From Aquilaria yunnanensis (taxonomy: Eukaryota; Streptophyta; Magnoliopsida; Malvales; Thymelaeaceae), in the NCBI GenBank assembly GCA_039654915.1, contig CM077593.1, positions 56,612,501 through 56,676,500 on the forward strand: 64,000 bases of DNA. The letters are read 5' to 3'. Shown here in pieces: positions 20,588 to 30,780 of the stretch (the first letter of the stretch is position 1; each line of letters starts with the position of its first letter). The notes beneath the pieces were generated by a model. That model searched no databases and was not told the origin of the DNA. It saw nothing but the letters and a program-made list of their open reading frames with translations. The position numbers and the translations under genes are program-made.

Positions 20588-22938
20588 CTAGGGAGAGCCG
20601 GGCGGACGAAGACCAGGAAGCTTCAGATGCTCGACCTTGGACCACTGCCACCGAGGTCCCTCAGGAATATTTAGGCCCTCCAGAAAAGAGAGGTCCAAAT
20701 CTGGGAACCTCTGCAGCACCTGGTGCCGAGCGAGGCAGAAGCCGTCCTGAAAGGCGACCTTGGCCATGTCATCAGAAGTACGTTTTTGAACGCCAAGGAC
20801 ATTGACCTCGTCCTTCAGCTCAGCAACCTCCTCTTCGAGCTCGCTTATCCCCAGCGTCTCTCCGGACTCCTTCTTCAGAGCCTCGACCTCGGCTTGAAGA
20901 GCATTGTTCTCGTCCGTCAACCTCGACGCAAGACTGTCGGAAACAGCCTTGTCCTCGACAAGATCTTCGTTGGCGGCGAGCAGCCCCTTTACTTGGTCGC
21001 CGAGGTCGGCAATCTTCCGGGAGGAGTCCTTTTCAAGTTCTTCTCTTTTCTTCGAGACCTCCTCCCGAACGGCAGCAAGTTGCTGAGAACAATCCGCTGT
21101 CAGCTGCAGGTTGCTGGCGATCACCTTCGCAAGCGAAGCCTTCGCTTCACTGAGTTCCCGCGAAGTCGCATCCTTGGAGGCAGCCTGTCTGGCCACCCGA
21201 ACTCGGAGATAACCAGCGTACTCCAGCAGCTACGGCAAGGCAAAAGTCCAGGTTAGTACAAGTCTAAACACTTAGAAAATTGAGGAAAAAAAGTGTAAAG
21301 ACTATACCTGAGCAGCATGCTCGGTGACTTTTGCGGCGAGGGTATTATCCCCCGGGTGAGCCGCCGCAATGGCCCGGAAGGAGGCGTCAGTGGTCATCCC
21401 CTTCCAAATCTCTTTTGTCATCTTCGGACAATCGTCGGAGAACAAATTCATATCCTCCGTGATTGACCAAAAGGGCTCCAAGGGGATCTTCCCCTCAGGG
21501 ATTGTGGCATCACGCAGGGCCCGTTTCCTCTCATGAATGGCCCTCCAGCCAGGAGTAAGAGGCTCCCCTGAAAGTGAGAAGGAAGTTAGGAGCAGAAGAA
21601 AAATTCGCGAAAGGAAAAGGAGCTGAACTTCGCCTAAAGGCATACCTGGAGGAACCTCGGAGACAGTGTCCTCAGGATCCTCGGGCCCCTCGGAAGAAAG
21701 ACCCTTACCCTTCTGCCGGTACCGCTCCTCGGCGGTGGGTACTTCTACCACTACAGTGTTTCTGGGGGCCTCGAGGTCGAGAGAATGCACCTCGGCGGAA
21801 GTAGCGGGGACCTCGGCCGGTGGAATTTCAACAAGACCAGCGTCTTCGCCAGCTTCTTCTTCCAAAAGCTCTGGCTGAGAAGGCTGGAGAGCCTTCCTAG
21901 CTCGCTTCGCCGAGGGTCCCGCCCCTGTCGTCTTCCTTCTTCGGGAAGCCGCCTTCTTTGTCTGCTCCCCCTTCTCCACTTGGCCAGAAAAGAGGGCCTT
22001 GTAATAAGCGGCAGCCCCATCGCCCATCTCTGAAAAAGAGAAGAAATATCAGCGGTAAGTCCGAGGAAAAAGTATAAAGGGATGGAAGATTACTCACTTT
22101 CGGCAAAAGTTTCGAAAGAAGTCTCCCCCTTAAGGAGCTTGACCAGCCAGGAGTCTTTCCCGGCGATGGCGGGAGCGGGCATATTGAGGTCAGTCACGTG
22201 CTCCTTAACCACTTTCAGCTCCCGAAGGACTTCTTCGGTCATCAACCTCCAGTTGATAGGAAAGGGGTAAAAAGCATGAGGAGAGACCTCGGGAGCCCAG
22301 TCAGCGACTGCCCGAATGCGGGCGTCGAAATCCGCGAACACGGAAGCCAACGGTGGGGTCAGCAGCATCCTCGGATCAACGACGTCTGCGTTCAGCACTC
22401 CCTGAGCCCATCTGGTCGGGGCATCAGACCAGTTCTTATCCACCTTGAGGAAAAAGAACTTAGGCTGCCACCCCCGCCAGCTATCCTTCGTGTCGAAGGT
22501 GAAGGTGAATTTTTTGCTCCCGGATCCCCGAGGCAGCAGGAAATAGAAGCCACCCTTCGGGACCACATGGAGCTTGTAGTACTGCATGAAAATGATGAAG
22601 TGGGGCTCTATCCCGAACACACCACACATGCAGAGGTAGGCGTTAAAATAGCAGTACGCGTTCGGGGGAAGCTGGTTCACAGCAATGCCATGGAATTGGC
22701 AGAACTCGCAAACCACCTTCGGGGGAGGATACCGAAGACCGGCCTTCAGTTGGGCTCGGAAGACGGTAACCTCGTCGCCACGGTTTGAAAAAGCAAAATG
22801 GCTAGAACGAGGCAGTCTGGTCACAGCGTAAGACGGAAGAAAGAATTTTTTCTTCCACCTCTCTAGTTTTTCGGGGGTGGTACAGCAAGGATGGGCCAGA
22901 AGACGTTTCCAGCTCTCGGGAACAGGCATCGCAGACAT
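20588..22938 (-). CDS. Element B antisense gene, four exons, 708 residues predicted
   Basis: Exons on the minus strand are 22938-22098, 22029-21646, 21567-21308 and 21229-20588. Introns of 68, 78 and 78 bp have GT-AG ends (donors GTGAGT, GTATGC, GTATAG; acceptors TTTTTCAG, ACTTTCAG, TGCCGTAG). The exons sum to 2127 nt, exactly 709 codons with the stop, and the frame is kept at each junction. The first exon has a globular domain (CEFCQFHGIAVNQLPPNAY, YFNAYLCMCGVFGIEPHFI, GGFYFLLPRGSGSKKF) resembling the 'putative gypsy type transposon' family (Pfam Transposase_28, PF04195). The second exon is basic then acidic, with a likely nuclear signal (ASRRRKTTGAGPSAKRARKA). The last exon is a long coiled coil ending WSKVEHLKLPGLRPPGSP. 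Antisense ORFs are known in Tat elements; the function is unknown. The splicing model is mine. Confidence 0.85.
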
Positions 22939-23225
22939 GAAAAAGAGTTTGAGATGGAAAAGAAAATAGTTTCCAGAAAAAACTCAGAAGACGAGTTTGG
23001 AAAAAACAACAGTTTTCCAGAAAAACTCAGAAAAACAGAGGAATCAAGTACTCTGGAAATCAAAACCCACCAAAAGATTTGCCTGAGGACGCCGTCGTGA
23101 AAGTTGGTAGGAAAAAGCTCTGATTAAAGAAGCTCCGCCACAGAAAGCAAGATAAAACGCAAGAACAGAGGGCAGAGCAGAAAAAGAGCAGAAAAACAGT
23201 AAGTGGGACTTATGATGGAATGGGC

Positions 23226-23233
23226 TATTTATA
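23226..23233 (-). promoter_or_regulatory. TATA box of the element B antisense gene
   Basis: On the minus strand it reads CCTATAAATAGCCC, a near-ideal plant TATA box, 288 bp upstream of the ATG at 22938. A transcript would start near 23195 with a leader of about 260 nt. Element F has a TATATAAA box at the matching place (37692-37699), which supports function. Confidence 0.7.
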
Positions 23234-23541
23234 GGCCAAAGGTGGGTAACCGAAAGAACATCATAAGTACCCATTGGAGGCGAACCGTCGCCGTAACTGC
23301 CCGCTGCACCCGAAAAGGCGCGCCCTCTGTAAATGACGCGCCTCTCCTCCAATGGCAAGAAGCCACGTGTCAACCGCTGCGCAGAAATGGGGGACGTGCC
23401 TCCCCAAACGTGCCTGGAAAACCGGGACACGCCTCCTAATTGGGACACGTCGTTTGACATCCCTGAGAAATGGAGACGCGCCGCTCAGTCTAACACGCTT
23501 GGCCATCAGACCTGCAGAAATAAAAAGCAGGCCACCTCGAG
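23234..23541. other. Element B upstream region of the antisense gene
   Basis: About 300 bp with no gene. It holds GC-rich ACGTG- and CGCG-containing stretches (for example CCACGTGTC near 23373 and GGGACACGTCG near 23441) of the kind bound by plant bZIP factors. No firm site can be claimed. It probably acts as the promoter-proximal part of the antisense gene. Confidence 0.4.
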
Positions 23542-23703
23542 GACACCAAGAGACAGGCTATGGCTGAACAGCCCATGACTTTTGGGCAAGAGGTGTATCT
23601 TCGGTACAGGCTTTGCCTCGGAGACACCAAAGAATAGGCCAAGGCCGAACAGCCCAGACCTTCGGGCAAAAGGTGCGACCTCGGAACAGGTTATGCTTCC
23701 CAA
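23542..23703 (+). repeat. Two tandem copies of an 81-bp unit near the element B 3' end
   Basis: Two direct copies begin at GACACCAA (23542 and 23623). They share the order GACACCAA...AGGC...GCCGAACAGCCC or GCTGAACAGCCC...GGGCAA..GGTG...TCGG.ACAGG. Divergence is roughly 25-30%. They lie just upstream of the polypurine tract. Confidence 0.6.
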
Positions 23704-23764
23704 CAAGACTCCCAACGGCAACCTCGGAAAGAGATGCAAACCGAAGTCTTCACTTCGGCTTTCC

Positions 23765-23777
23765 AGAGGGGGGCATG
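23765..23777 (+). promoter_or_regulatory. Element B polypurine tract
   Basis: AGAGGGGGGCATG directly before the 3' LTR. Element F has GAGGGGGGGCATG at the matching position, so the CATG after the purine run is conserved in this group. Confidence 0.8.
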
Positions 23778-24644
23778 TGATAGCCAAAGGCTGTCGCCTC
23801 AATCTGGCCGAATACCCTGCCACAACAACGGCCAGAAGAACTGGCGCTTCCCGGGAATAGGTGGAATCATGCACCTTGGGAGATAGCCTGAGAGCTCCGA
23901 GCCTCGGCACGCCAGTAAAACTTGGGGACTCCATTCGCCCCCCAAGGTTGTGAACAACGCGCCTTCGGAAAAGTGGCACCAGACATTGCTGCCCGAATAT
24001 GATATCCCCGAAGGCGGAACCCCCTGGAACTGGGAACCCCCGAACTGAGGGTAGGCTTCCCAAAGAGGCTCTGTCCGAACTAGAGGACGACCTCGCCCAG
24101 GGACCTCGGGAGTACGGCAGGCGCATTTAAGGAAGCATTTAAGGAAGCCTCTGACACGTCCCACCACAGACGTAAAAAGTCGCCCTGACGCGCAAACGCC
24201 ATCAGAATCATATCATGGCCCGTCTCAGCACAAGGCTCGAGGCCATCTAGTTACCAACTATCTGTCCCCTACGCCCAGACGTTCAGGAGCATCCGACCGC
24301 ACACATGTCATGATCTGAACGGGCTAGGTATTCCTATATATACAGGAAATAAATACTTGACAGGAGGTTGGCAGGCCGGATATACAGCTCCCACACTCTG
24401 AGAAAAGACCAGGAGAGACTTTTCTGCCTTTCTCTTTGAGCTAGTGACTTTCTCCTTCTTCCGGCCACCACTGACTTGGGCGTCGGAGGCTCCCCCCCCG
24501 GAAAAACACTCCGGGGGCCTCCTAACCCTGTTTACCAGCTTTTCAGGTACTCTCCTTGGGGCGATCCACCTTCCAGACGTTCTTCCTCCTAGAAGTCTCC
24601 TCAACAGTCATCATGACTCACAACGATGAGGCCTTGGGCCATCA
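23778..24644 (+). repeat. Element B 3' LTR (867 bp)
   Basis: Same length and ends as the 5' LTR, and bounded by GAACC on the right. Differences from the 5' LTR are scattered point changes, mostly C/T and A/G transitions, as expected of methylated repeat DNA. Confidence 0.95.
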
Positions 24645-25869
24645 GAACCTGAAATGGAACCTAAACAGACACCACAAGATGTTGTTCAAGAGTCTGTTCC
24701 TGTAGCACAGAGCCCACGTAGGTCTGGTAGGATTCGGCGTGAGTTCGAGAGATATGGATTTCTCATGACTCACATCGGTGATGTGGTGGTCATGGATCAG
24801 GATGAGCCCACAACCTACCAACAAGCTATGTCGGGGCCTGACTCTGAGAAGTGTCTAGTGGCCATGAAATTCGAGATGGAATCCATGTATGAAAACCAAG
24901 TATGGACTTTGGTTGACCCACCTGAAGGGGTAAAACCCATAAGGTGCAAATGGGTTTTCAAGAAGAAAACTGACATGGATGGTAATGTGATTACCTTTAA
25001 GGGACGATTGGTTGCAAAAGGTTTTAAGCAAATTCATGGTATTGACTATGATGAAACTTTTTCACCAGTTGCTATGCTTAAATCCATCCAAATTTTGTTT
25101 GCTATTGCTGCACACTATGATTATGAGATATGGCAAATGGATGTCAAGACTGCATTCCTAAATGGAAAGCTACTTGAGGATGTGTACATGACACAACCTA
25201 AGGGTTTTGTCACTCCTGAGAATGCCAATAAAGTGTGCAAGTTGCAAAGTTCCATTTATGGACTGAAGCAAAGCTTCTCGAAGTTGGAATCTTCGTTTTG
25301 ATGATGCAATCAAAGAGTTTGGTTTTATCAAAAATGAAGATGACCATTGTGCCTACAAAAAGGTTAGTGGGAGTGCTATTGTCTTCTTGGTGTTGTATGT
25401 AGATGACATACTACTCATCGGGAATGACATTCCTAAGCTACAGTCTGTGAAGACTTGGCTAGGGAAATGTTTCTCTATGAAGGACTTGGGTGAAGCAGCC
25501 TATGTGTTAGGCATCAGGATCTATAGAGATAGATCTAGAAAGCTTCTTGGCCTAAGTCAAAGTACATATATTGACAAAGTGATAAAGAGGTTTAGCATGT
25601 AAGATTCCAAGAAAGGATTCTTGCCCATGTCACATGGTATCACTCTTTCCAGAACTCTGTGTCCGAGTACAACCGAGGAGAGAGAGCACATGAGTAAGAT
25701 TCCGTATGCCTTAGCAATTGGATCTATCATGTATGCCATGATATGTACTCATCCCGATGTCCCGTATGCTTTGAGCATGACAAGTAGGTAGCAATCAAAC
25801 CCCGGTGAGAGTCACTGGACAGCTGTTAAGAACATCCTTAAGTACGTACGAAGGACTAAGGATGCATTC
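24645..25869 (+). pseudogene. Element C reverse transcriptase
   Basis: Continues the pol frame from 13575 with SVPVAQSPRRSGR. It shows copia reverse transcriptase motifs: CKWVFKKKTDMDGN, RLVAKGFKQIHGIDYDETFSPVA, QMDVKTAFLNGKL, then YVDDILLIGND with an intact catalytic box near 25400. An extra A near 25270 (CTGAAGCAAAGCTTC against CTGAAGCAAGCTTC implied by D) shifts the frame. Further stops lie at 25600 and 25788. It matches element D closely but is non-functional. Confidence 0.88.
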
Positions 25870-26430
25870 TTGGTCTTTGGAGGTGAAGATGAGCTCATTG
25901 TAAGGGGTTACACCGATGCAAGCTTCCAATCCGATAAAGATGATTTTAGATCGCAATCTGGTTATGTGTTTTGTATTGGTGGTGGTGCTGTGAGCTGGAA
26001 GAGTTCAAAGCAAGAGACAGTAGCTGACTCTACAACAGAATCTGAGTACATTGCCGCCTCTGATGCTGCGAATGAGGCAGTTTGGATCAAGAAGTTCATC
26101 ACTGAACTTGGAGTGGTTCCAACCATTGTCCACCCGATAGAGCTCTATTGTGACAACAATGGAGCAATCACACAGGCTAAGGAACCTCGATCTCACCAGC
26201 GATCCAAATATATACTCCGATGCTATCATCTCATCAGGGAGATCATCGAGAGGGGTGATGTAAGGATATGCAGGACTTCGATAGACAGCAACATTGCTGA
26301 TCCACTGACAAAGCCCCTTACGCAGCAAAAGCATGATAGCCATTCTAGGTCTGTTGGTATTCGATACATGGATGATTGGCTTTACTGCAAGTGGGAGATT
26401 GTTAGTGTTGTGCCCAAAAGCCAATCATGA
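25870..26430 (+). pseudogene. Element C RNase H
   Basis: Copia RNase H motifs are GYTDASFQSDKDDFRSQSGY, VSWKSSKQETVADSTTESEY and LYCDNNGAI. The end GIRYMDDWLYC shows a lost stop: a TAC codon replaces the TAG expected after DDWL. The frame therefore runs through the polypurine tract and ends 31 nt inside the 3' LTR. Upstream frameshifts make this a relic. Confidence 0.85.
26388..26399 (+). promoter_or_regulatory. Element C polypurine tract
   Basis: CAAGTGGGAGAT directly before the 3' LTR, the usual copia purine tract. The same sequence lies in reverse in element D (46324-46336). Confidence 0.8.
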
Positions 26431-27815
26431 GATGATTGTATTTTTGCACATTGAGTCATGATATTTTATTAAGGCATTAATCCAGCAATTATGTTTGTTG
26501 TTTTGTTTCTGCGTAACTTAACAAACATAATTGTAACCCTAGAATAATGATATTCTTAAATGTCCCTGGTCTAGTATTATTGTGGAGCGGGATGCAATAA
26601 TACACAACAACTAGCATATGCGGAGACTAATATGAGATATGTAGTCTACATATGGGTACAAGTTGGAGAACTTGTGTACTGGACCGACCCACCATGAGAA
26701 CACTACATGGATCGTTATATGAGTGGCATAAGTGATTCTCATAGTGATCATGGTATATGTAGTCCTTCGACCTAAGATCATCAAGGTTCCCTACATGTGA
26801 GTCACATACTTTGATACTTTCCTTTGTTGCTCGTAACTGAGTGAACTTGAAGGAGGTCATTGGGTATGTCACATATCATGCGAAGGGATTTGTATGATCA
26901 AGATGGGATTTATCCCTCCTATGTAACGGGAGTGATATCTTCGGGCCCCTTGATAGAGTAAGATTTAGAAAAATGCATGGCCATTCTCAGATGAGTTGAT
27001 ATACGATATCAATGTCATCAGTTTAAGTTGGTCTACTCGGAAATCATGAAACCAAAGATTGGGCTATACGAGATTGACACATTCCATGTCTCATGCTTAG
27101 TCTTAATATCTTGGACAGAGGGACAATGGCATATATCGGTGATGATCATAAAGGTTTAGTCAAATCATCGACAATCTTGTCACTTGGGTAGCAATGATGT
27201 GTTGCTAGACACCGCTCATTGCTTAAGATCATAAATGTGATTTATGATCATTGCCAACGTGATAAGAGCCTATTGGGTCGCACACATAGAGCTATTTGGA
27301 TCATTAGAGTGCATGGGCTAATTATTTGGGTTATGGTTTCACTTTAATTTCGTATTAATAATGGGCCCAAGAGTTGAGCCGTTATTAAGCCCGAAATTAA
27401 ATCCTAATTGGATTAGGGCTTTAACACCCATTAGGCCTGGAAGTTAAGTCTCACTATAAATACAACTTCTAGTGAGAAATTCGCAGGTCTCCTTGCCCTA
27501 GCCTCCCAAAAGGACAGCCGCACTCTTCTCTTGCAATTCCTTGGAGGACGCAAGCTAGCACTGCGAGCGCAAGATAAACGCATCTGCCGGGACGTGGTTG
27601 AAGCGTGGTGATCCTGAGAGGCTCATGTGGATACCATAGAGAGCCTGAACACGTCAACTATTCAGGTTTTGTGATTCGACTCTACAGTTGAGTGAGAGAT
27701 CTCAACCGAAAATTAGGTATGAAAATTTTTGAACACCCGGTTTACCCCGTTTCACTTGGATCCTTGAGGGTTTCGGTTAAATTCCGCTGTGCTGTTTGGC
27801 TCCCGAAACCCAGCA
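26400..27815 (+). repeat. Element C 3' LTR (1416 bp)
   Basis: It starts TGTTAGTGTTG and ends CCCAGCA, one change from the CCCAACA of the 5' LTR. The T-run that follows is the target duplication. It is flanked on the right by the 3' spacer of element G. Confidence 0.92.
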
Positions 27816-28256
27816 TTTTTTTGTACTACCTTTCTTAATTGAACTTTATTTGCAAAAAAATTTGACAAAGTCCACAATGGGTATGAGTTCTGATATGACC
27901 TTTGGCAGTTACCATATTCGATAATGTAGGGCTTAGCACTTTCAGTCACATACTACCTCAAAAACTTTACCAAGGATTCACAACCTTAGTCGTGCTTGAA
28001 AGTAATGTCTGATTATCTTCAGTGAGTTATGAGTATCGTTCTAAGTGTTTAAGAATAAAATCAAGCATATTTGGTTAACCATATTCGGAATCAACTATAT
28101 TCGATTAACCATATTCAAAAAACCTAGTTCATATAAAAACACTTAGGTACTTTCGGGATTAACCACATTTGGTCATACACCTTTGGCAATACTAGTACTA
28201 TTTCACTCATGTACTTTTGCAAGTAACCATATTCGGCCAGACTTCTTTGGAAAATC
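27816..28256 (-). other. Element G spacer downstream of pol
   Basis: About 440 bp between the element G pol stop and the element C insertion site, with no gene. It has several repeats of a short CATATTCGG/ATTCGGTTAACC-like motif (near 28070-28120 and 28220) and may be the counterpart of the repeat region between pol and the antisense gene in B (20056-20465). Confidence 0.5.
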
Positions 28257-28428
28257 CTAAGTGTAGACTTTTTTCAAAGAGTCAGAATGGCATGTGTTCT
28301 TCAACTATTCTCCTTCGGCATTTCCAAGCTTATAAACTCCTGGCCTTACTTTCTCTATCACTAAATAAGGTCCTTCCCAATTTTCCCTAAGTACGCCATA
28401 AGATGGTTTTTAGAATTCTAGTTCAGCC
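28257..28428 (-). pseudogene. Element G integrase C-terminus
   Basis: Minus-strand translation shows SYGVLRENWEGPYLVIEKVRPG and VYKLGNAEGE, ending CHSDSLKKVYT and a TAG. It matches the integrase tail of element B (GVLRANWEGPYLV, ending HSDALKKFYA). It is broken by in-frame stops. The upstream part continues at 39012 across the insertion of element F. Confidence 0.82.
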
Positions 28429-29299
28429 TGATAGGCAAAGTACTATCACACTTCAAACCCATAAGATCGGCCGAAGCACCATCCTCGGCGAGTCGAGCAC
28501 GGCCCATAAGGAACGCGAGCACTGACTTCAGGAAAAAGGGGGTCTAGCCCCTTGAGCATCCGACCTCGGCAATCCATCGCCTCCCTTGGACGTGAGATTA
28601 CCGACTTCAGGAATGCGGTGCATCGCCGTCTTTGGTGAGATGATCAAACCGGCTTTGGAAGGGAAAGATTCACCACCTTCGGAAGGGAAGAACGCTCCCA
28701 AAGGGCACCACCCTTGGCGAAGGGGTTCCCGGATTACTGAAACGATCTCAGAAGAAAGCCCGCTTGTTCCGAAGAGCTCTCTTCTACCAAAGGGATCTTT
28801 GGAGTATGGCAGAAACAATTAAAGGAGTTTCTGACATGCTGCCCTCGTACACAACACGCTGCCCTCATACACGCTCTGACACGCCGTCGCAACAGACATC
28901 CTGTCACACAGACCTACCCTGGCCTTGACCTTTGGGGAGGACGGCCTGCAGGCGGCTAGAGGCCCTCACACCCGAAGGTACGAGATGCATCCGACTGAAC
29001 ACATGGCACAATCTGACAGGTTACGTCAGGCAGGTTTATTCGTTCATATCCTCCTATATATAGGGAAATGGCTCCAGTAAAAAGGGAGATAGATTTTTTC
29101 CTCTTCATACTCCTGCTATATATTGACTTGGGCATCGGAGGCTCCTCGCCAAAAAAATACCCTGGGGACCTCCTAACCTTTATTCCTCTAGTGTTTCAGG
29201 CAATCTCCCCCCGGAGACTTCTTGTTTAGGCGTTCTTCCTTCACTAGAAGTCCCTTCCCGTCTCACTATGTCATATAGAGAAGATGCTGATGGGCACCA
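28429..29299 (+). repeat. Element F 5' LTR (871 bp)
   Basis: It starts TGATAGGCAAAG and ends GGGCACCA, two bases before the primer site. A TATATATA promoter box lies at 29055-29062. An ATG lies 32 nt before its end, as in element B. Confidence 0.92.
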
Positions 29300-30780
29300 C
29301 CTGGCGCCGTCTGTGGGAACTCATTCCCAAGTGGCCATCGTTGAAACTCGACGTTGCAAGGATAAGGGGCTTCCGAAGTCCCCTTCAGCGCCAGAGGTTC
29401 AATCGGCAACTGAACAACCAGCCGCAAGGACTTCCTCGCTTGAGGACGAACGTCCTCTAACCATTACCATGAGCTTCCTACGTGATTTTCAGCTCTTTGT
29501 TGTGGCTGAAATAACATAGCAACTAGACCGAAGATGGCCGTAGCCACCTCCGGACAGAAGCCCCTCTTCACCAGTACGTCGTCAAGAGAGGCACCCGAAG
29601 TCAACTCACCGGAGTTTGGGAAGTGGGGACCAACGTGATGTGTCCTCGATGGAAAACATACTCCCCAGGGTTCAACCTATAGGAGAAATAGGGCCCAAAT
29701 GGCCCAGGACTCCCTGCCAAAGGAGTTTTTCACTAGAAGAGAAATCGCAATCCCTTCAGCGCCGAAGTGGCTCTCCAAAAAGGAGGCACCGCTCTCCATT
29801 GTCAGAGGCCTCTAGGTAGCAAGAAGAAGAGCGCAGCATCACACTCCTCATGGAAAAAATCGTAAAGAGGCTTGAGAGGGTGGAAAGACAGGTCGCTCGG
29901 AAGCCTGTCTGGTCTATGTTATTAGAAACCTTCAACGGAGACGAATCACCGTTTACCCGAGCAGTAATTGAAGCACCCATGCCTAGTGACTTTCGGGTGC
30001 CTCGTTTGGAAACCTACGATGGCCGGAGTGACCTTCAAGCTCACCTAACCAAATACAGGTGCTGCACGGTGTTGCACGGTATGGATGATGCCACCTTGTG
30101 CAAATGCATCGAGGTCACCCTCGCTGGACCAGCAACGACATGGTACAACTCGTTAGGCCCTGAAACTCTCGTGGGATTCCAAGAGTTGTCTACTGCTTTC
30201 ACGCAACAATTCATCGGAAGCTGGCCAATGGCAAAAATGCCAGTTCAAATGTTTGACATAGCACAAAAGAATGGAGAAACTATTCGTGACTATGTCGAAA
30301 GGTTCAACTGAGAAGCCCTAAGCGTTCCGGGCTTTAGGCCAAAAATACGTATCCTCGCTATGATACGGGGACTTCGGAGAGACTCATAGTTGTTCTATGA
30401 TTTCTTTAAGGACCCCCCGGACACCCTCAACGAGTTTTACCAAAGGGCCGAGCATCATATGACTGCTGAAAAGTTGAGGATGGGGGGCCCAAAGCCTGAC
30501 CATGTCCGCATCGAAAGGTCGAGCCAACAAACTCGCCACCCAACCGAGTCAGGAGGTCGACCTCGGAAACTTAAAGGGAAGAAACCGATAACTTTTACTC
30601 CCCTAAACACCACAAGAACGAACATCCTCATGGCCATGGAAAGGCAAGGAACTCAAATTCAGGGACCGAAGGCCATGACCTCGGACAACAAAAAGAACTT
30701 GAAAAAGTTCTGCTAGTTCCATCGGGATCATGGGCATGACACCGAGAATTGCTTCCAGCTGAAGAAGTACATAGAGTCCT
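29268..30780 (+). pseudogene. Element F gag
   Basis: The frame opens at ATG 29268 inside the LTR, crosses the primer site and stays open to a TAG at 29517 (where B keeps a glutamine codon). It resumes with an arginine/serine-rich segment (RRSGSPKRRHRSPL) and the segment open at 29850-30311, which joins KRLERVERQVARKPVW without a break, showing the ancestral join that is broken in B. The Gag core is ATTWYNSLGPETLVGFQEL and DYVERFN. The zinc motif follows a stop near 30714. Multiple stops. Confidence 0.85.
29302..29320 (+). promoter_or_regulatory. Element F primer-binding site
   Basis: TGGCGCCGTCTGTGGGAAC, identical to element B, two bases after the LTR, and read in the gag frame as LAPSVGT. 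Confidence 0.85.

Larger units (their letters stand above)
13576..24644 (+). mobile_element. Element B: young, near-complete Tat-type Ty3/gypsy element
   Basis: An 11,069-bp element with two LTRs of exactly 867 bp that differ at about 13 positions by eye (about 1.5%), a GAACC target duplication (13571-13575 and 24645-24649), a primer-binding site and a polypurine tract. Sense order is gag, protease, reverse transcriptase, RNase H, a second archaeal-type RNase H, integrase. An intact spliced gene on the opposite strand lies between pol and the 3' LTR. The second RNase H and the antisense gene place it in the Tat clade. The sense frame is interrupted by only three lesions. It is the youngest insertion in its nest. 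Confidence 0.95.
9007..27815 (+). mobile_element. Element C: Ty1/copia element containing nested Tat element B
   Basis: LTRs at 9007-10427 and 26400-27815 flank a primer-binding site, leader, gag, protease, integrase, reverse transcriptase and RNase H, the order of Ty1/copia. The flanking duplication is TTTTT (9002-9006 and 27816-27820), within T-runs. Without the 11-kb insertion B (13576-24644, GAACC duplication) the element is about 7.7 kb. Its LTRs differ at roughly 4-5% of the positions compared by eye. Pol has several stops and a frameshift. Gag sequence suggests the Tork/Angela side of the copia tree, but I cannot place it firmly. Confidence 0.92.

Noticed and set aside
22198..22788. 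Plus-strand 196-codon frame opposite the first antisense exon
   Set aside because: It is the shadow of a conserved minus-strand exon. The protein-level similarity to element F is on the minus strand.
20588..22938. DNA transposase gene, as the family name Transposase_28 might suggest
   Set aside because: The Pfam name is historical. The protein lies inside an LTR retrotransposon, shows no DDE catalytic pattern that I can see, and is known only as an accessory ORF of gypsy elements.
24354..24629. Open frames within the B-family LTR copies (also 14106-14427 and 53841-54162)
   Set aside because: They recur because the LTR recurs. They are short, on both strands and without similarity. Only the ATG 32 nt before the LTR end links to a real frame.
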